Below the pieces are notes generated by a model that was not told the origin of the DNA, did not search any database, and worked only from the letters and a program-made list of their open reading frames with translations. From the NCBI GenBank assembly GCA_964557545.1, contig CAZLAK010000012.1, forward strand, positions 1 to 53,402: a stretch of 53,402 nucleotides of DNA. The letters run 5' to 3'. Positions 31,079-41,548 of the stretch are shown here, one piece after another. Position 1 is the first letter of the stretch. Each line of letters starts with the position of its first letter. The translations under genes were made by a program, and so were the position numbers. This DNA is from CAZLAK01 sp964557545. GTDB taxonomy: Bacteria; Bacillota; Desulfotomaculia; Desulfotomaculales; Pelotomaculaceae.

Positions 31079-32893
31079 TTGACTAAAAAGTTACTGCTGG
31101 GTAACGAAGCGATTGCCTGGGGGGCGGTAGAGGCCGGCGTGCAGGTGGCCTGCGCCTACCCGGGGACGCCGTCATCGGAAGTGTTGGGCACGCTGGCCGG
31201 GCTGGCCGGCCGCTACGGCTTTTACGCCGAGTGGTCGGTAAACGAAAAGGCCGCCCTTGAGGTGGCTGCGGGAGCAGCCATCTGCGGGGCGCGCGCCCTG
31301 GCAGCCATGAAGCAGGTGGGGCTGAATGTGGCCGCTGACCCGCTGTTGAGCCTGGCCTACATCGGTGTAAAAGGAGGGCTTGTTCTGGTTGTAGCCGACG
31401 ATCCGGGGCCGCACAGCTCGCAAACTGAACAGGATACCCGGCGCTTTGCCCAGTTCGCCAAGCTGCCGGTACTGGAGCCCTCCACACCGGCAGAAGCCAA
31501 AGAAATGGTCAAGTACGCCTTTGTCCTTTCCGAAGAACTGTCCCTGCCGGTGATCTTAAGGCCCACCACCCGGACCTGCCACGCCCGCCAGGACGTGGAG
31601 GTGGATGAAAAGCCGCGCCGGCCAGAGCGTCAGGTTCACTTTGAAAAAGACCTCAAGTGGGTCATTATGCCCAGCCTTTCGGCCCAAAAACACGTATGGC
31701 TGAACAACCAGCTCAAAGCCTGCCAAAGGATTTTCGAGCAGTCGCCTTTCAACACTTTTTACCCCGGCGAAGAGGGAAAAGCAGGAGTAATTGCCTGCGG
31801 CGTCTCTTACAACTACGCCGGGGAAGCTTTGGAGATGCTGGGACGCAAAGTTCCCCTCCTCAAGGTGGGAACGCCTTACCCGCTGCCCGAAGGCCCTGTT
31901 CTCAGGCTCCTGTCCACAGCATCCCGCGTGCTGGTGGTCGAGGAGCAGGAGCCGGTGGTGGAAGAGCAGGTCTCCCTGCTGGCCTTTAGAAGGGGCTGCC
32001 GCACTGTTATCTCCGGCAAGGCGGACGGCCTTGTTCCCCGGGAGGGAGAACTGAATGTGGATAAGGTGCGCACTGTGCTTGAGCAGTTTTTGGGGTTAGA
32101 GCCCTCTTCTTGCGGCGGGCAGGAGGAGAGAAAGCACCCGGAACTTCCCGCCCGGCCGCCCGTTCTCTGCGCCGGCTGCCCGCACCGGGCCTCGTTTTAC
32201 GCCTTTAAAAGGGTAGCTCGCGGTATGGACGCCGTTTTCACCGGCGACATAGGGTGTTACACGCTGGGAGTTATGCCGCCCCTTAACGCCCTGGATACCT
32301 GTCTTTGCATGGGGGCCGGTATCACCATGGCTGCCGGCATGCACCGCGCCGAGCCAGGGAGGCGGTACGTGGCCTTCATTGGCGACTCCACCTTCTTCCA
32401 CGCTGGCATAACCGGCCTGATCAACGCTGCTTACAACGGTACACACATTACTGTAGCCGTACTGGACAACGGCACAACGGCCATGACTGGCAGCCAGCCC
32501 CACCCAGGGGTAGGCCGGACGGCCACGGGAACAGCAGCTAAGCCCCTGGACATTGCCGGTATTATCCGGGCCTGCGGGGTAGAAAAAGTACTGGAAGCTG
32601 ACCCCTACAACCTAAAGGAAGCAATAAAAGCGGCACGTGAAGCTTTAATGCACGATGGCATTTCGACAGTAATCTTCAGAGGCGGCTGCCCTACACCGGC
32701 TGGAACCCGGGAGCAGTTTGGCGTCAACATTGATAAGTGCACGGGCTGCGGTCTCTGCGCAAAAGACTTCGGCTGTCCGGCCATCACCTGGGGTGGCGGG
32801 AAAGCGCATATTACCCCTTCCTGTGCCGGCTGCGGGGTGTGCGCCCAGATCTGCCCCGCCGGGGCGATAGAAAAGGCGGGTGAAAAAGCGTGA
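31079..32893 (+). CDS. iorA: Indolepyruvate ferredoxin oxidoreductase alpha subunit
   Basis: 604 residues. Pyrimidine-binding domain (LLGNEAIAWGAVEAGVQVACAYPGTPSSE), the CAGCPHRASFYA motif, thiamine diphosphate motif GDIGCYTLG...CMGAG, and two C-terminal [4Fe-4S] clusters (CTGCGLCAKDFGC and CAGCGVCAQICPAGA). Converts arylpyruvates plus CoA to aryl-acetyl-CoA with reduced ferredoxin. TTG start with AGGGGGAAG upstream. Overlaps iorB by four bases. Confidence 0.95.
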   Translation: MTKKLLLGNEAIAWGAVEAGVQVACAYPGTPSSEVLGTLAGLAGRYGFYAEWSVNEKAALEVAAGAAICGARALAAMKQVGLNVAADPLLSLAYIGVKGGLVLVVADDPGPHSSQTEQDTRRFAQFAKLPVLEPSTPAEAKEMVKYAFVLSEELSLPVILRPTTRTCHARQDVEVDEKPRRPERQVHFEKDLKWVIMPSLSAQKHVWLNNQLKACQRIFEQSPFNTFYPGEEGKAGVIACGVSYNYAGEALEMLGRKVPLLKVGTPYPLPEGPVLRLLSTASRVLVVEEQEPVVEEQVSLLAFRRGCRTVISGKADGLVPREGELNVDKVRTVLEQFLGLEPSSCGGQEERKHPELPARPPVLCAGCPHRASFYAFKRVARGMDAVFTGDIGCYTLGVMPPLNALDTCLCMGAGITMAAGMHRAEPGRRYVAFIGDSTFFHAGITGLINAAYNGTHITVAVLDNGTTAMTGSQPHPGVGRTATGTAAKPLDIAGIIRACGVEKVLEADPYNLKEAIKAAREALMHDGISTVIFRGGCPTPAGTREQFGVNIDKCTGCGLCAKDFGCPAITWGGGKAHITPSCAGCGVCAQICPAGAIEKAGEKA

Positions 32894-33498
32894 TGCTAAA
32901 CACAGTTGTAGCCGGTGTAGGAGGACATGGGGTAGTACTGGCAGCGCGGGTCATTGCTCTGGCGGCCATGAAGGCAGGACTAGAAGTAAAGACGGCAGAA
33001 ACTACCGGCATGGCCCAGCGGGGAGGAGCGGTAATAGCGCACGTGCGCGCCGGAAGCGGTCTATGGGGTCCGCTCATCCCGGGCGGAACAGCAGATATAC
33101 TGCTGGGCTTAGAACCCGCAGAAACCTTGCGGGCACTGCCCCTGCTCAAACCCAGCGGAACAGTCATTGCCAGCACATCGCCAGTAGTGCCGGTTACTGT
33201 AACCCTCGGCCTTTCTTCTTACGACACCGGCGCCATTATCGGCTTCTTACAGGAGAAGGCGGACAAAATATTTCTTTTAGATATGCTTAAGCTCGCCCGT
33301 CGTGCCGGCAGCCCGCGCGCCATTAGCGCCGTGGCTTTAGGTGCGCTTTCCGCCCTGGCCGGCCTGCCTTTTACAACCCAAGACCTTCAAGGGGCACTTC
33401 TTAAATCCATAAAAGAAAAACACCGGGAAATAAACTTGCGCGCCTTTGAAATAGGGCGGCGCTCTATGGAGGTTTGCGAAGATGGTCACCGCCCTTGA
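32890..33498 (+). CDS. iorB: Indolepyruvate ferredoxin oxidoreductase beta subunit
   Basis: 202 residues with VVAGVGGHGVVLAARVIALAA and KTAETTGMAQRGGAVIAHVR, the gamma-type domain of 2-oxoacid ferredoxin oxidoreductases. Forms the enzyme with IorA. Overlaps paaK by 17 bases. Confidence 0.94.
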   Translation: MMLNTVVAGVGGHGVVLAARVIALAAMKAGLEVKTAETTGMAQRGGAVIAHVRAGSGLWGPLIPGGTADILLGLEPAETLRALPLLKPSGTVIASTSPVVPVTVTLGLSSYDTGAIIGFLQEKADKIFLLDMLKLARRAGSPRAISAVALGALSALAGLPFTTQDLQGALLKSIKEKHREINLRAFEIGRRSMEVCEDGHRP

Positions 33499-34759
33499 GA
33501 TAAATAACTTTAGTCTCGATGAGGTATTCTACCGTCAGGAGAAGATGCTGGTCGAGTTCTTGCCCCGCATCTACCAAAGATCGCCTTTTTACCGCCGGCG
33601 CCTCGATGAGGCAGGTGTAGACCCGCGCAGTGTAAAAACCCTGGCCGACCTCGAGCGGCTCCCTTTTACCACCAAGGACGACCTGCGCGAGCACTACCCG
33701 CTGGGGCTTATGGCCGTACCAGAAGAAGAGGTTGTGCGCATTCACTCCTCTTCGGGGACAACCGGTAAACCGATAGTAGTTCCCTACACCGCAGGCGACG
33801 TAGCCGCCTGGGCAGAGATGATGGCACGCTGCCTTACTATGGCGGGGGTAACCAGCCGCGACCGCGTTCAGATAACGCCGGGCTACGGGCTCTGGACAGC
33901 TGGCATCGGCTTTCAGGCGGGGGTGGAAAAGATCTCCGCCATGGCCGTTCCCACCGGGCCGGGAAACACTGAAAAGCAGCTTGAAATGATGGTCGACCTG
34001 CAAACCACGGTTTTGATCGGCACCTCTTCTTACGGGCTCCTCCTGGCCGAGGAAGTGAGCAGGCGGGGCTTGAGGGAAAAAATTGCTCTAAAACGCGGCA
34101 TTTTCGGTTCCGAGCGCTGGGGCGAAAAAATACGCTCCCGCATTGAAAGCCTCCTGGGCATTGAGACATTCGACATTTACGGGCTTACTGAAGTGTATGG
34201 CCCCGGTATAGCCATCGACTGCCCGGCACATACCGGCCTCCACTTCTGGCACGACCACCTCCTCTTTGAGGTCATCGACCCGGCAAGCGGCCGGCAGCTG
34301 CCGCCGGGCGTGGAAGGCGAATTGGTCATCACCACCCTCACCAAGGAGGGAATGCCGCTTTTGCGCTACCGCACCCGCGACATTACCGCCATCCTGCCCC
34401 ATCCCTGCCCCTGCGGCAGCCCCTACCCGTTGATCGGGCGGGTTCTGGGACGCACCGACGACATGGTTAAAGTCAAAGGGGTAAACATCTACCCCGGCCA
34501 ACTCGACCACGTCATCAAAGAGACGGCGGGGGTTTTGGGTGAGTACCAACTCGTGCTCACCAGGGACGACGGCAAAGAGCGTGTGCTGGTGCGGGCCGAG
34601 GGCTCGCCACAGCACCGGCCTGACGACATAGCACAGAGCTTGCGCAAAAACATTAAAGCCCGCATCGGTATCTGGGCGGACGTAGAAATTGTGCCCGAGG
34701 GCACCCTGCCGCGGAGCGAGAAAAAAACTAGGCGGGTCTTCGATTACCGGGAGGGCTGA
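33482..34759 (+). CDS. paaK: Phenylacetate-CoA ligase family enzyme
   Basis: 425 residues. AMP-binding motif HSSSGTTGKPIVVPYT (about 85), FGSERWG, YGLTEVYGPG and the C-terminal GRTDDMVKVKGVNIYPGQ. PaaK makes aryl-acetyl-CoA from the acid with ATP. Next to iorAB it is often used in arylpyruvate metabolism, in reverse to gain ATP or forwards to activate acids. GGAGG lies nine bases before the ATG. Confidence 0.93.
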   Translation: MVTALEINNFSLDEVFYRQEKMLVEFLPRIYQRSPFYRRRLDEAGVDPRSVKTLADLERLPFTTKDDLREHYPLGLMAVPEEEVVRIHSSSGTTGKPIVVPYTAGDVAAWAEMMARCLTMAGVTSRDRVQITPGYGLWTAGIGFQAGVEKISAMAVPTGPGNTEKQLEMMVDLQTTVLIGTSSYGLLLAEEVSRRGLREKIALKRGIFGSERWGEKIRSRIESLLGIETFDIYGLTEVYGPGIAIDCPAHTGLHFWHDHLLFEVIDPASGRQLPPGVEGELVITTLTKEGMPLLRYRTRDITAILPHPCPCGSPYPLIGRVLGRTDDMVKVKGVNIYPGQLDHVIKETAGVLGEYQLVLTRDDGKERVLVRAEGSPQHRPDDIAQSLRKNIKARIGIWADVEIVPEGTLPRSEKKTRRVFDYREG

Positions 34760-34791
34760 AGAGACTAAAGAGAGGTATTGAATTTTTAGGT

Positions 34792-35772
34792 ATGGCAGCA
34801 ATAGTGGAAGTAGAAGGCTTAAAAAAGCACTTTGGTCCTGTTAAGGCGGTAGACGGGATATCCTTTGCCGTAGAGGAGGGCGAAATTTTTGGCTTTTTGG
34901 GTCCCAACGGCGCCGGCAAGTCAACGACCATTCAAATCCTCTGCACACTCATCCGCCCCACTGCCGGCGCGGCCCGAGTGGCCGGGTTTGATGTTCTCCG
35001 GGAACCCGATTCTGTCCGCCGCTCCATAGGGATAGTCTTCCAGGACGGCTCGCTGGACGACCGGCTCACCGCCGCCCAAAACCTCTACCTGCAGGGTCTG
35101 CTCTACGGCCTGCCCCGCCAGCTGCAAAGAGAGCGCTCTGCAGAGCTCTTAAATATGGTGGGGCTTTGGGAGAGGAGAAACGACACCGTGCGCACTTTTT
35201 CCGGCGGAATGCGCCGCCGGCTGGAAATTGCCCGCGGCCTCCTCCACCACCCGCGCCTTCTCTTCCTCGACGAGCCCACCTTGGGGCTAGACCCGCAGAC
35301 CCGCGCCGCCATCTGGGATCACATAAAAAAGCTGCGGGAGGAAAAGGGTTTAACCATCTTCATGACCACCCACTACATGGAAGAGGCGGAAAACTGCGAC
35401 CGCATCGCCATTATTGACCACGGCCGCATTCAGGCCCTGGACACGCCGGAAAACTTAAAGCGGCGCGTGGGCGGGGATGTGGTGGTGATCGCTCCCGCCG
35501 GCCGGGCAGAAGACCTCTGCCGCCTCATTGAGGAGCGGTTCGGACTGGCCGTCAAAACCGGCCCCGGCGGGGTCTTCGCAGAAGTCGCCGACGGCGCAAG
35601 CTTTATTCCCAAGCTGGCCGCCGAGCTCGGAGAACACATCGAAAGCATATCTTTGCGCCGGCCAACGCTGGAGGACGTCTTTTTAAAGATGACGGGCCGG
35701 GCCATCCGGCCGGAAAGCGCCAGCGCCCTGGAAAGCGCCCGCTTGAGAATACGCCGGCGGCGGGACAAATAA
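34792..35772 (+). CDS. ABC transporter ATPase (ABC-2/daunorubicin-resistance type)
   Basis: 326 residues. Walker A GPNGAGKST, Q-loop VFQDGSLDDRLT, signature FSGGMRRRLEIARGL, Walker B LLFLDEPTLGLD, H-loop TTHYMEEAENCD, plus a C-terminal extension found in DrrA-like proteins. Pairs with the permease 16 bases downstream. Substrate unknown. Confidence 0.93.
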   Translation: MAAIVEVEGLKKHFGPVKAVDGISFAVEEGEIFGFLGPNGAGKSTTIQILCTLIRPTAGAARVAGFDVLREPDSVRRSIGIVFQDGSLDDRLTAAQNLYLQGLLYGLPRQLQRERSAELLNMVGLWERRNDTVRTFSGGMRRRLEIARGLLHHPRLLFLDEPTLGLDPQTRAAIWDHIKKLREEKGLTIFMTTHYMEEAENCDRIAIIDHGRIQALDTPENLKRRVGGDVVVIAPAGRAEDLCRLIEERFGLAVKTGPGGVFAEVADGASFIPKLAAELGEHIESISLRRPTLEDVFLKMTGRAIRPESASALESARLRIRRRRDK

Positions 35773-35788
35773 AAGGGAGGGCAGAAGT

Positions 35789-36583
35789 GTGCAGGCAGCC
35801 TTGCGCGCCATTTATATCATCTGGTACAGGGAGATCTTGCGCTTTGTGAGAGAGCGGGCGCGGGTGGCGGCCACGCTGGGCCAGCCGCTCATTTACTTTC
35901 TTATCGTGGGTCAGGGCATTTCTTCGGCTATGGGCTTTCGCTCGGCGCCGGCCGGAATTAACATCGATTACCTGCAGTTCATGTACCCCGGCATACTGGC
36001 TATGTCGGTGCTCTTTACTTCCATTTTCTCCGGCATATCCATTATCTGGGACCGGGAATTCGGTTTTCTAAAGGTGGTGCTGGTGGCACCAGTCCCGCGC
36101 TGGGCGACAGCCGTGGGCAAAGCGCTGGGAGGCAGCACGGTGGCCATGCTGCAGGCCGCGGTTTTGTTGCTCCTTGCTCCCGTGGCCAAAGTTCCCCTTA
36201 CCCCGGTTACCGCCGCGAAGCTCCTGGCCGTCCTCTTCCTGGTTTCCACGGCCATCGCATTTTTGGGGGTGGCTATTGCCAGCAGCATGGAAACCCACGA
36301 GGGCTTTCAGATGATCATGAATTTTTTGATCATGCCCCTGTTCTTCTTGAGCGGGGCCATGTTTCCCCTGTCCGCCGTACCGGCCTGGATGCGCGCCTTA
36401 ATGAAAATAGACCCGCTTACCTACGGCGTGGATGCGCTGCGGGCCGTTATCTACAGCGGCAAAGACCCGGCGGCGCTTTCCTTTTTAGTCCAGCACAGCC
36501 TGCCTTTGGACCTGGCCGTCCTGGCCGGTCTGGCTTTGCTTTTCGGCCTTTGGGGTGCATACTCTTTTAGCCGCCAGGAATAA
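35789..36583 (+). CDS. ABC-2 type permease
   Basis: 264 residues, six membrane helices, ABC2-membrane domain with MYPGILAMSVLFTSIFSGISI and the MPLFFLSGAMFPL region. GTG start with GGGAGG before it. Forms an exporter with the ATPase encoded upstream. Confidence 0.93.
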   Translation: MQAALRAIYIIWYREILRFVRERARVAATLGQPLIYFLIVGQGISSAMGFRSAPAGINIDYLQFMYPGILAMSVLFTSIFSGISIIWDREFGFLKVVLVAPVPRWATAVGKALGGSTVAMLQAAVLLLLAPVAKVPLTPVTAAKLLAVLFLVSTAIAFLGVAIASSMETHEGFQMIMNFLIMPLFFLSGAMFPLSAVPAWMRALMKIDPLTYGVDALRAVIYSGKDPAALSFLVQHSLPLDLAVLAGLALLFGLWGAYSFSRQE

Positions 36584-36589
36584 AATTTT

Positions 36590-37609
36590 TCAGGCAAATT
36601 GTTCCAGTATTTGTATGAAGGTGCTGACTATAAAGGGGTCAAACTGCTTGCCGGCGTTAGCCTTCAACTCGGAAAGAGCCTCTTCCAGGCTTAGGGCCGG
36701 GCGGTAGCAGCGGTCAGTAGTCATGGCGTCGAAAGCATCGGCAACGGCTAGTATGCGGCTAATTAAGGGAATTTCTTCACCGGCCAGCCCTAAGGGGTAG
36801 CCCGTGCCGTCGTACCTTTCGTGGTGGCAGTTGATGACGGGCAGCACCTTGTCCAGCCAGTTGATGTGCGAGAGAATGGTAGCCCCTTTGGTGGGGTGCT
36901 GCATGATCTGCTTGTACTCTTCAGGTGTGAGCTTGCCCGGTTTGTTGAGGATGCTCTCGGGAATGCCGATCTTACCTATGTCGTGCATAATCCCGCAGAA
37001 GTAGGCAAGCTCTATTTCTTCCTGGCTTAAGCCCAGGTGCTCGGCAATCATTACCGCGTACTCGGCTACCTTCTCAGAATGACCCAGTGTGTAATTGTCG
37101 CGGGCGCCAATGGCTTCGGCAAAAGCGTAGAGGGTTTCGATCTGCTCAGCAGTAGTGGGGAGGCTTAGCGCGCTGTAATCGGCCACCGTCCTAAATCTCT
37201 TATGGCGTTCGTAAAAGCCTATAGCGCCCGCTACTCTGGCAGACTTAAAGATAAGCCTGGTAGTGACAATATACTTAAACGGAATCAGGTGCAATTTTGA
37301 TTTCAGCGCAACTTCCCGCCTCTTAATTTCCACACCCGTTTCCAGGGTTCTTTTGAGAGGGGCAAGGAAGGAATTTTCCCCTCCTTCCCCCGTTATTACC
37401 GCCACACCGCGCCCTGGTTCTAAACCTTCAATTCCCTCTTTTGTAATGCCGAATTCCTCTTCCGCCCACTTATTGGCCAGGACGATCCTGGCACCGGCGT
37501 CGCACACTAAGACAATACCAGGGAATAAGTCGAGAACATCGCGCAGCAAATCGTACTGACCGAAGTCATCCAGCAAACCTCTTGGTGCAGGTGAATGCGA
37601 TTCTGTCAC
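36590..37609 (-). CDS. PAS-HD-GYP protein, putative cyclic di-GMP phosphodiesterase
   Basis: 339 residues. N-terminal PAS-like domain (FPGIVLVCDAGARIVLANKWAEEEFG) and an HD-GYP domain with HDIGKIGIPESILNKPGKL and HHERYDGTGYPLGL. Would hydrolyse cyclic di-GMP. No receiver domain or membrane helix. GTG start preceded by GGGGAGAATGGAG. Convergent with the ABC permease gene, six bases apart. Confidence 0.9.
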   Translation of the reverse strand: MTESHSPAPRGLLDDFGQYDLLRDVLDLFPGIVLVCDAGARIVLANKWAEEEFGITKEGIEGLEPGRGVAVITGEGGENSFLAPLKRTLETGVEIKRREVALKSKLHLIPFKYIVTTRLIFKSARVAGAIGFYERHKRFRTVADYSALSLPTTAEQIETLYAFAEAIGARDNYTLGHSEKVAEYAVMIAEHLGLSQEEIELAYFCGIMHDIGKIGIPESILNKPGKLTPEEYKQIMQHPTKGATILSHINWLDKVLPVINCHHERYDGTGYPLGLAGEEIPLISRILAVADAFDAMTTDRCYRPALSLEEALSELKANAGKQFDPFIVSTFIQILEQFA

Positions 37610-37771
37610 GGCTCCATTCTCCCCAAAAAAAACAAATTATGCCATAAAAACGAGCCTTTTATTTAAAGATTAATATTAATATAGCGAAAAGTCTAGAAAA
37701 AATTAAAAAAAGTAAAATTGTGCGGATTGCAAGTTTAACTGCCTTACACTTTATAGCAAATTTATACAAGT
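37610..37771. other. AT-rich intergenic region
   Basis: 162 bases between addA and the HD-GYP gene, both read leftwards; AT-rich. It should hold the HD-GYP promoter. No intrinsic terminator for addA was seen. Confidence 0.3.
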
Positions 37772-40700
37772 TTACAACAGGCCGGACGCACCCTCCAGCT
37801 GGCCGTCCCGGCGGCCGAAAACCTTTACTGCTGTGCCGCCGCGCAAAAAGTAAAGGTAAGCCTCTTTTACTTTACGTCCCAAAATATCTTCTGCCGCCCG
37901 CACGTAGAGCAGAACCTGGCGCCGGTACGCATCCGGCACTTCTGACGGGGCGGCGGGAATGCGTTCGCCGGTCTTGTAATCTATAAGGAGGAGCCCGTCG
38001 CCCTCGTCGGCCAGGCAGTCGATCACGCCCTGCACTATAACCCTCTCGCCCCCAATCCCCGTCACACCAGCATAAAGTTCGTCCGCCGGCACGGCCAAGG
38101 TAAAAGGCACTTCTCTTTGCACGCTTTTTGCTTTTAGGATACGTAAGCCCAAGGGGCTGGCAAAGAAAGAGGCGATCTCCTCGACCGGCAGGGCGCAGGC
38201 CAGATCTTTCGCTATTACTTCCTTTTTTACGAGTTCCCCCACCTGCTCCCGGATACCTTCTTCGTCCAGCCGGCCCCCCAGATCGATGCACTGCATGACC
38301 AGGTGGACGACCGAACCTATTTCCTCCGGTGTGAGCCCTTTGCCGCGCACAAATGACGGCCTGGGGAGCACTCGCCAACTGCCCGCGCCCTGGTCTTCGC
38401 TTTTCTGGGCATCATACCCGTAAGGCGGGTCGAAAAGAGCTTGCACGCCGCTGGCCGCAGCTTTAGCCGGCAGGGCTGAGATCCTTTCCGCCGGGTACCT
38501 CCATCCCAGGCGGGCCTTTACGTCTTCCCAGTAGGGCCCCGGGTCAAAAGGCTTTGTGTGCCGCAGGCGGTCACCCAGCTTTTCACCAGCAAAAAATCCA
38601 GCGCCAGCCGGCGGCACCTTGTCCAAGGTGTAAATTTGCCAGCGCGACTTGCAGTCTAACAGCCCCGGCGGCCTGCCGGCCAGTTCAAGCCCCGCTGCCC
38701 GCCACATCGGGCGGCCGTCCGGGTGACGGGCCAGGGCTGGGGCCAGCCAGTCCAGAGGACAGGCCGCGGCAGCCAGGACGCCATCCGGCAGGGCACGGCC
38801 TTCGTGCCAGACGGAGGCACACCAACCTGCCACGCGGGCGGCGAGACCGCGCACTGCGCCCACCATCACAAGCTTTTCCCGCGCCCGCGTCATGGCCACA
38901 TAAAGGATGCGCATTTCCTCGGCCAGAGTCTCGGCAACCAGCCTTTCCCGTACAGCCGCCCAGGCCGCCGTCTTACGCACAGTCCGGCACTCCAGGTCCA
39001 CCAGTTCCGGCCCCATCCCCAGCTCGCGGTGGAAGAGGACCCTGCTCCCCAAGCTTTGCAGGTTGAACTTGCGCCCCAGACCGGCCAAAAAAACGACCGG
39101 AAACTCTAAGCCCTTGCTCTTGTGTACGCTAATCACCCGCACGGCATCTTCTTTTTCGCTCACGGGGGATGCTGCTGCCAGATCGAACCCTTCTTCCTCC
39201 AGGCGCTCGACGAACTGCAAAAAACCGGCCAGACCCCAAAAGGCGGTCCCCCCGTACAAAAGCGCCCGGTGGTACAGCGCCCTTAAATTGGCCTGCCGCT
39301 GGCTTCCGCCCGGCAGGCCGCCGACAAAGTCGTAGTAGCCGGTATCACGGCAGACAGACCACACCAGGCCTGCCACCGTGCCCCGCCGGGCCGCCGTCCG
39401 CCACCCGTCAAGCTGCGCCAGGAATTCTTTTAGCCGCCTGCCGAGCGCATCTTCCCGGCGGGCAGCTTCTAATACGGCATCGTAAAAATCACCTGCCCGC
39501 GGCAAAGCCAGCCTCACCCGGGCCAGGTCTTCTTCGTCCAGCCCGACCAGCGGCGAGCGCAGGACAGCGGCGAGATGGATGTCCTGGCGGGGGTTGTCGA
39601 TCACCCGCAGGAGGGAAAGAAGCGTCATTACTTCCACCGAATTGAAGTAGGCGCCCGGTACTTCGGCACAGACGGGTATGCCGGCAGCGCGCAGCTCCTC
39701 GGCCAAGGTGCCGGCATAACCTGCCACAGAGCGCAGCAGTACGGCTATATCCCTGTACTGGGCGGGGCGGTACCTGCCTTCACCGGGGTCTAAGACGCAC
39801 GTCTTTCCAACCAGTTCTTTTATCCTGGCGGCGATAAACCTCGCCTCCAGCCTGGCGGCCTCCAGCTCTTCCTGCTCCTCTTCACCCGCCGTGCTCTCCC
39901 GGTCAGCGCTTTCAGGCGGCCTGTTCTGCCCCTGGCCGCTCTCTATTAGGCAGACTTCCACAGGGCCGTAAACAGGCACGGGGTTTTCCGGCGGGCAGGG
40001 CGGGTAGGAGGACCTGCACACCAGTTCTGCCTCAGCAGTGTAGGCCAGTTCCGCTGCACCCGGTGTCATGATCTGCCGGAACATGAAGTTTACGGCGTCC
40101 ACTATTTGGGGCCGGCTCCTAAAGTTGCCGGAGAGCAGCAGCCTTTTGCCGCCCCTGCCCTCCCCAAAGGCTTTGTACTTGGCCAGAAAGAGCCCGGGGT
40201 CGGCCAGCCGGAAGCGGTAGATGCTCTGCTTTGCGTCGCCCACAGAGAACAAGTTGGGCGTGCCGCTGCCCTGCCGGGAGACGAGCTGCAAAATTTCTTC
40301 CTGAACGGGGTTGATGTCCTGGTACTCGTCCACCAGCACTTCCCAAAACCTTTCTCTGTACGCCATAGCAACCGGAGACGGACACCGCCGGCCGCCGGAT
40401 TCATCCGAGAGAACGGCCAGCGCTCCGTGCTCCAAATCCCCGAAGTCCAGCACCCCTTTGGCCTGCTTGAGCTGCCAGTAAGCTTCCATGAAGTCGAGCA
40501 CCAGCCCGACAAATTCTTCCGCCAGGGGAGCCACTTTCTTCAAGGCCGCCTCTAGTTCGCCTGCCGGCACAGCAAAGACTCCTTCTTTTAACCCGTCAAC
40601 CTGCTTCTTGGCATCACCGCGCCACTCCCTGGCCAAAGCCGCCAGTTCCCGGGAAAAGCCGTCACCGCGTGCGGGCTTAAGCTTCTTAAATAATTCCGTG

Positions 40701-41548
40701 CCGGCCAGTTTGGCGGCCAGGTCATCCCAGGCGCAGCCCCGGCGGTAAGCGTCAGCCAGTTCCCCAACTGCCCTTGTCTCTTCCTCCAGGTTATTCAAAT
40801 ACACCCGCGGCCCGCCGGGGCTTTGGGCCAGACGAGCGGCTGCTGCCAGCAAAGCCTGAGCCTTCTCCAGGCGGGCAGCGGCCGCCCTTTTGAGTTCTGC
40901 CGCCCAGGGCAACCCGTCAAAAGGAACTCTTCCCACTTCTGCAAATCTGGCAGCCAGGGATTTCAGCCAGCTTGTGGGGTCAGGAGTGGCGCGGGCAATC
41001 TCAAAGGCTTCCAGAACCAGGCGGCTTAAGGCGGCGTCGTCAGCCCCCCCGCCCCAGCAGTCGGCCAGACGGCCGGCAAGACCGCTTTTTTCAAAGCGGC
41101 GGTTAAGGACTTCTTCAAGAGCGTAAGACTGCAACAGGAGCGACTCCGCCTCGTCGGCCACCCTAAAAGCCGGGTCGATGCCCAGCCGGTAGAAGTGAGC
41201 GCGCACCACTTCAGCACAAAAAGAGTGCAACGTGCAGATCGAAGCCCTGTTTAAGAGCAAGAGCTGCCTTTTAAGGCGCTCTCCCCCCTGCCCGCTTTCC
41301 AGTTCTGCTTCCAGCGCCCTGGCAATGCGCTCTTTCATCTCGGAGGCAGCGGCTTTGGTAAAGGTTACTACCAGCAGGCGGTCTACATCCACGGGGTCCC
41401 AGGGGTCGCAGATCCGCTTAAGCACCCTCTCTACCAGCACGCTGGTTTTGCCGGCGCCCGCCGCCGCCGCCACCAGGATATTGGCGCCCTTTTCTTCAAC
41501 CGCCTTTTTCTGCTCGTCCGTCCACCCTTTTTTCAGTTCTCCCGTCAC
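37772..41548 (-). CDS. addA: AddA, helicase/nuclease subunit of AddAB
   Basis: 1258 residues. UvrD-like helicase with NILVAAAAGAGKTSVL (Walker A), VDEYQDINPVQEE, GDAKQSIYRFR, VISVHKSKGLEFPVVF and a C-terminal RecB-type nuclease (GVIDCLADEGDGLLLIDYKT). It processes double-strand breaks with AddB for recombination. GTG start overlaps addB's stop by four bases. Confidence 0.95.
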   Translation of the reverse strand: MTGELKKGWTDEQKKAVEEKGANILVAAAAGAGKTSVLVERVLKRICDPWDPVDVDRLLVVTFTKAAASEMKERIARALEAELESGQGGERLKRQLLLLNRASICTLHSFCAEVVRAHFYRLGIDPAFRVADEAESLLLQSYALEEVLNRRFEKSGLAGRLADCWGGGADDAALSRLVLEAFEIARATPDPTSWLKSLAARFAEVGRVPFDGLPWAAELKRAAAARLEKAQALLAAAARLAQSPGGPRVYLNNLEEETRAVGELADAYRRGCAWDDLAAKLAGTELFKKLKPARGDGFSRELAALAREWRGDAKKQVDGLKEGVFAVPAGELEAALKKVAPLAEEFVGLVLDFMEAYWQLKQAKGVLDFGDLEHGALAVLSDESGGRRCPSPVAMAYRERFWEVLVDEYQDINPVQEEILQLVSRQGSGTPNLFSVGDAKQSIYRFRLADPGLFLAKYKAFGEGRGGKRLLLSGNFRSRPQIVDAVNFMFRQIMTPGAAELAYTAEAELVCRSSYPPCPPENPVPVYGPVEVCLIESGQGQNRPPESADRESTAGEEEQEELEAARLEARFIAARIKELVGKTCVLDPGEGRYRPAQYRDIAVLLRSVAGYAGTLAEELRAAGIPVCAEVPGAYFNSVEVMTLLSLLRVIDNPRQDIHLAAVLRSPLVGLDEEDLARVRLALPRAGDFYDAVLEAARREDALGRRLKEFLAQLDGWRTAARRGTVAGLVWSVCRDTGYYDFVGGLPGGSQRQANLRALYHRALLYGGTAFWGLAGFLQFVERLEEEGFDLAAASPVSEKEDAVRVISVHKSKGLEFPVVFLAGLGRKFNLQSLGSRVLFHRELGMGPELVDLECRTVRKTAAWAAVRERLVAETLAEEMRILYVAMTRAREKLVMVGAVRGLAARVAGWCASVWHEGRALPDGVLAAAACPLDWLAPALARHPDGRPMWRAAGLELAGRPPGLLDCKSRWQIYTLDKVPPAGAGFFAGEKLGDRLRHTKPFDPGPYWEDVKARLGWRYPAERISALPAKAAASGVQALFDPPYGYDAQKSEDQGAGSWRVLPRPSFVRGKGLTPEEIGSVVHLVMQCIDLGGRLDEEGIREQVGELVKKEVIAKDLACALPVEEIASFFASPLGLRILKAKSVQREVPFTLAVPADELYAGVTGIGGERVIVQGVIDCLADEGDGLLLIDYKTGERIPAAPSEVPDAYRRQVLLYVRAAEDILGRKVKEAYLYFLRGGTAVKVFGRRDGQLEGASGLL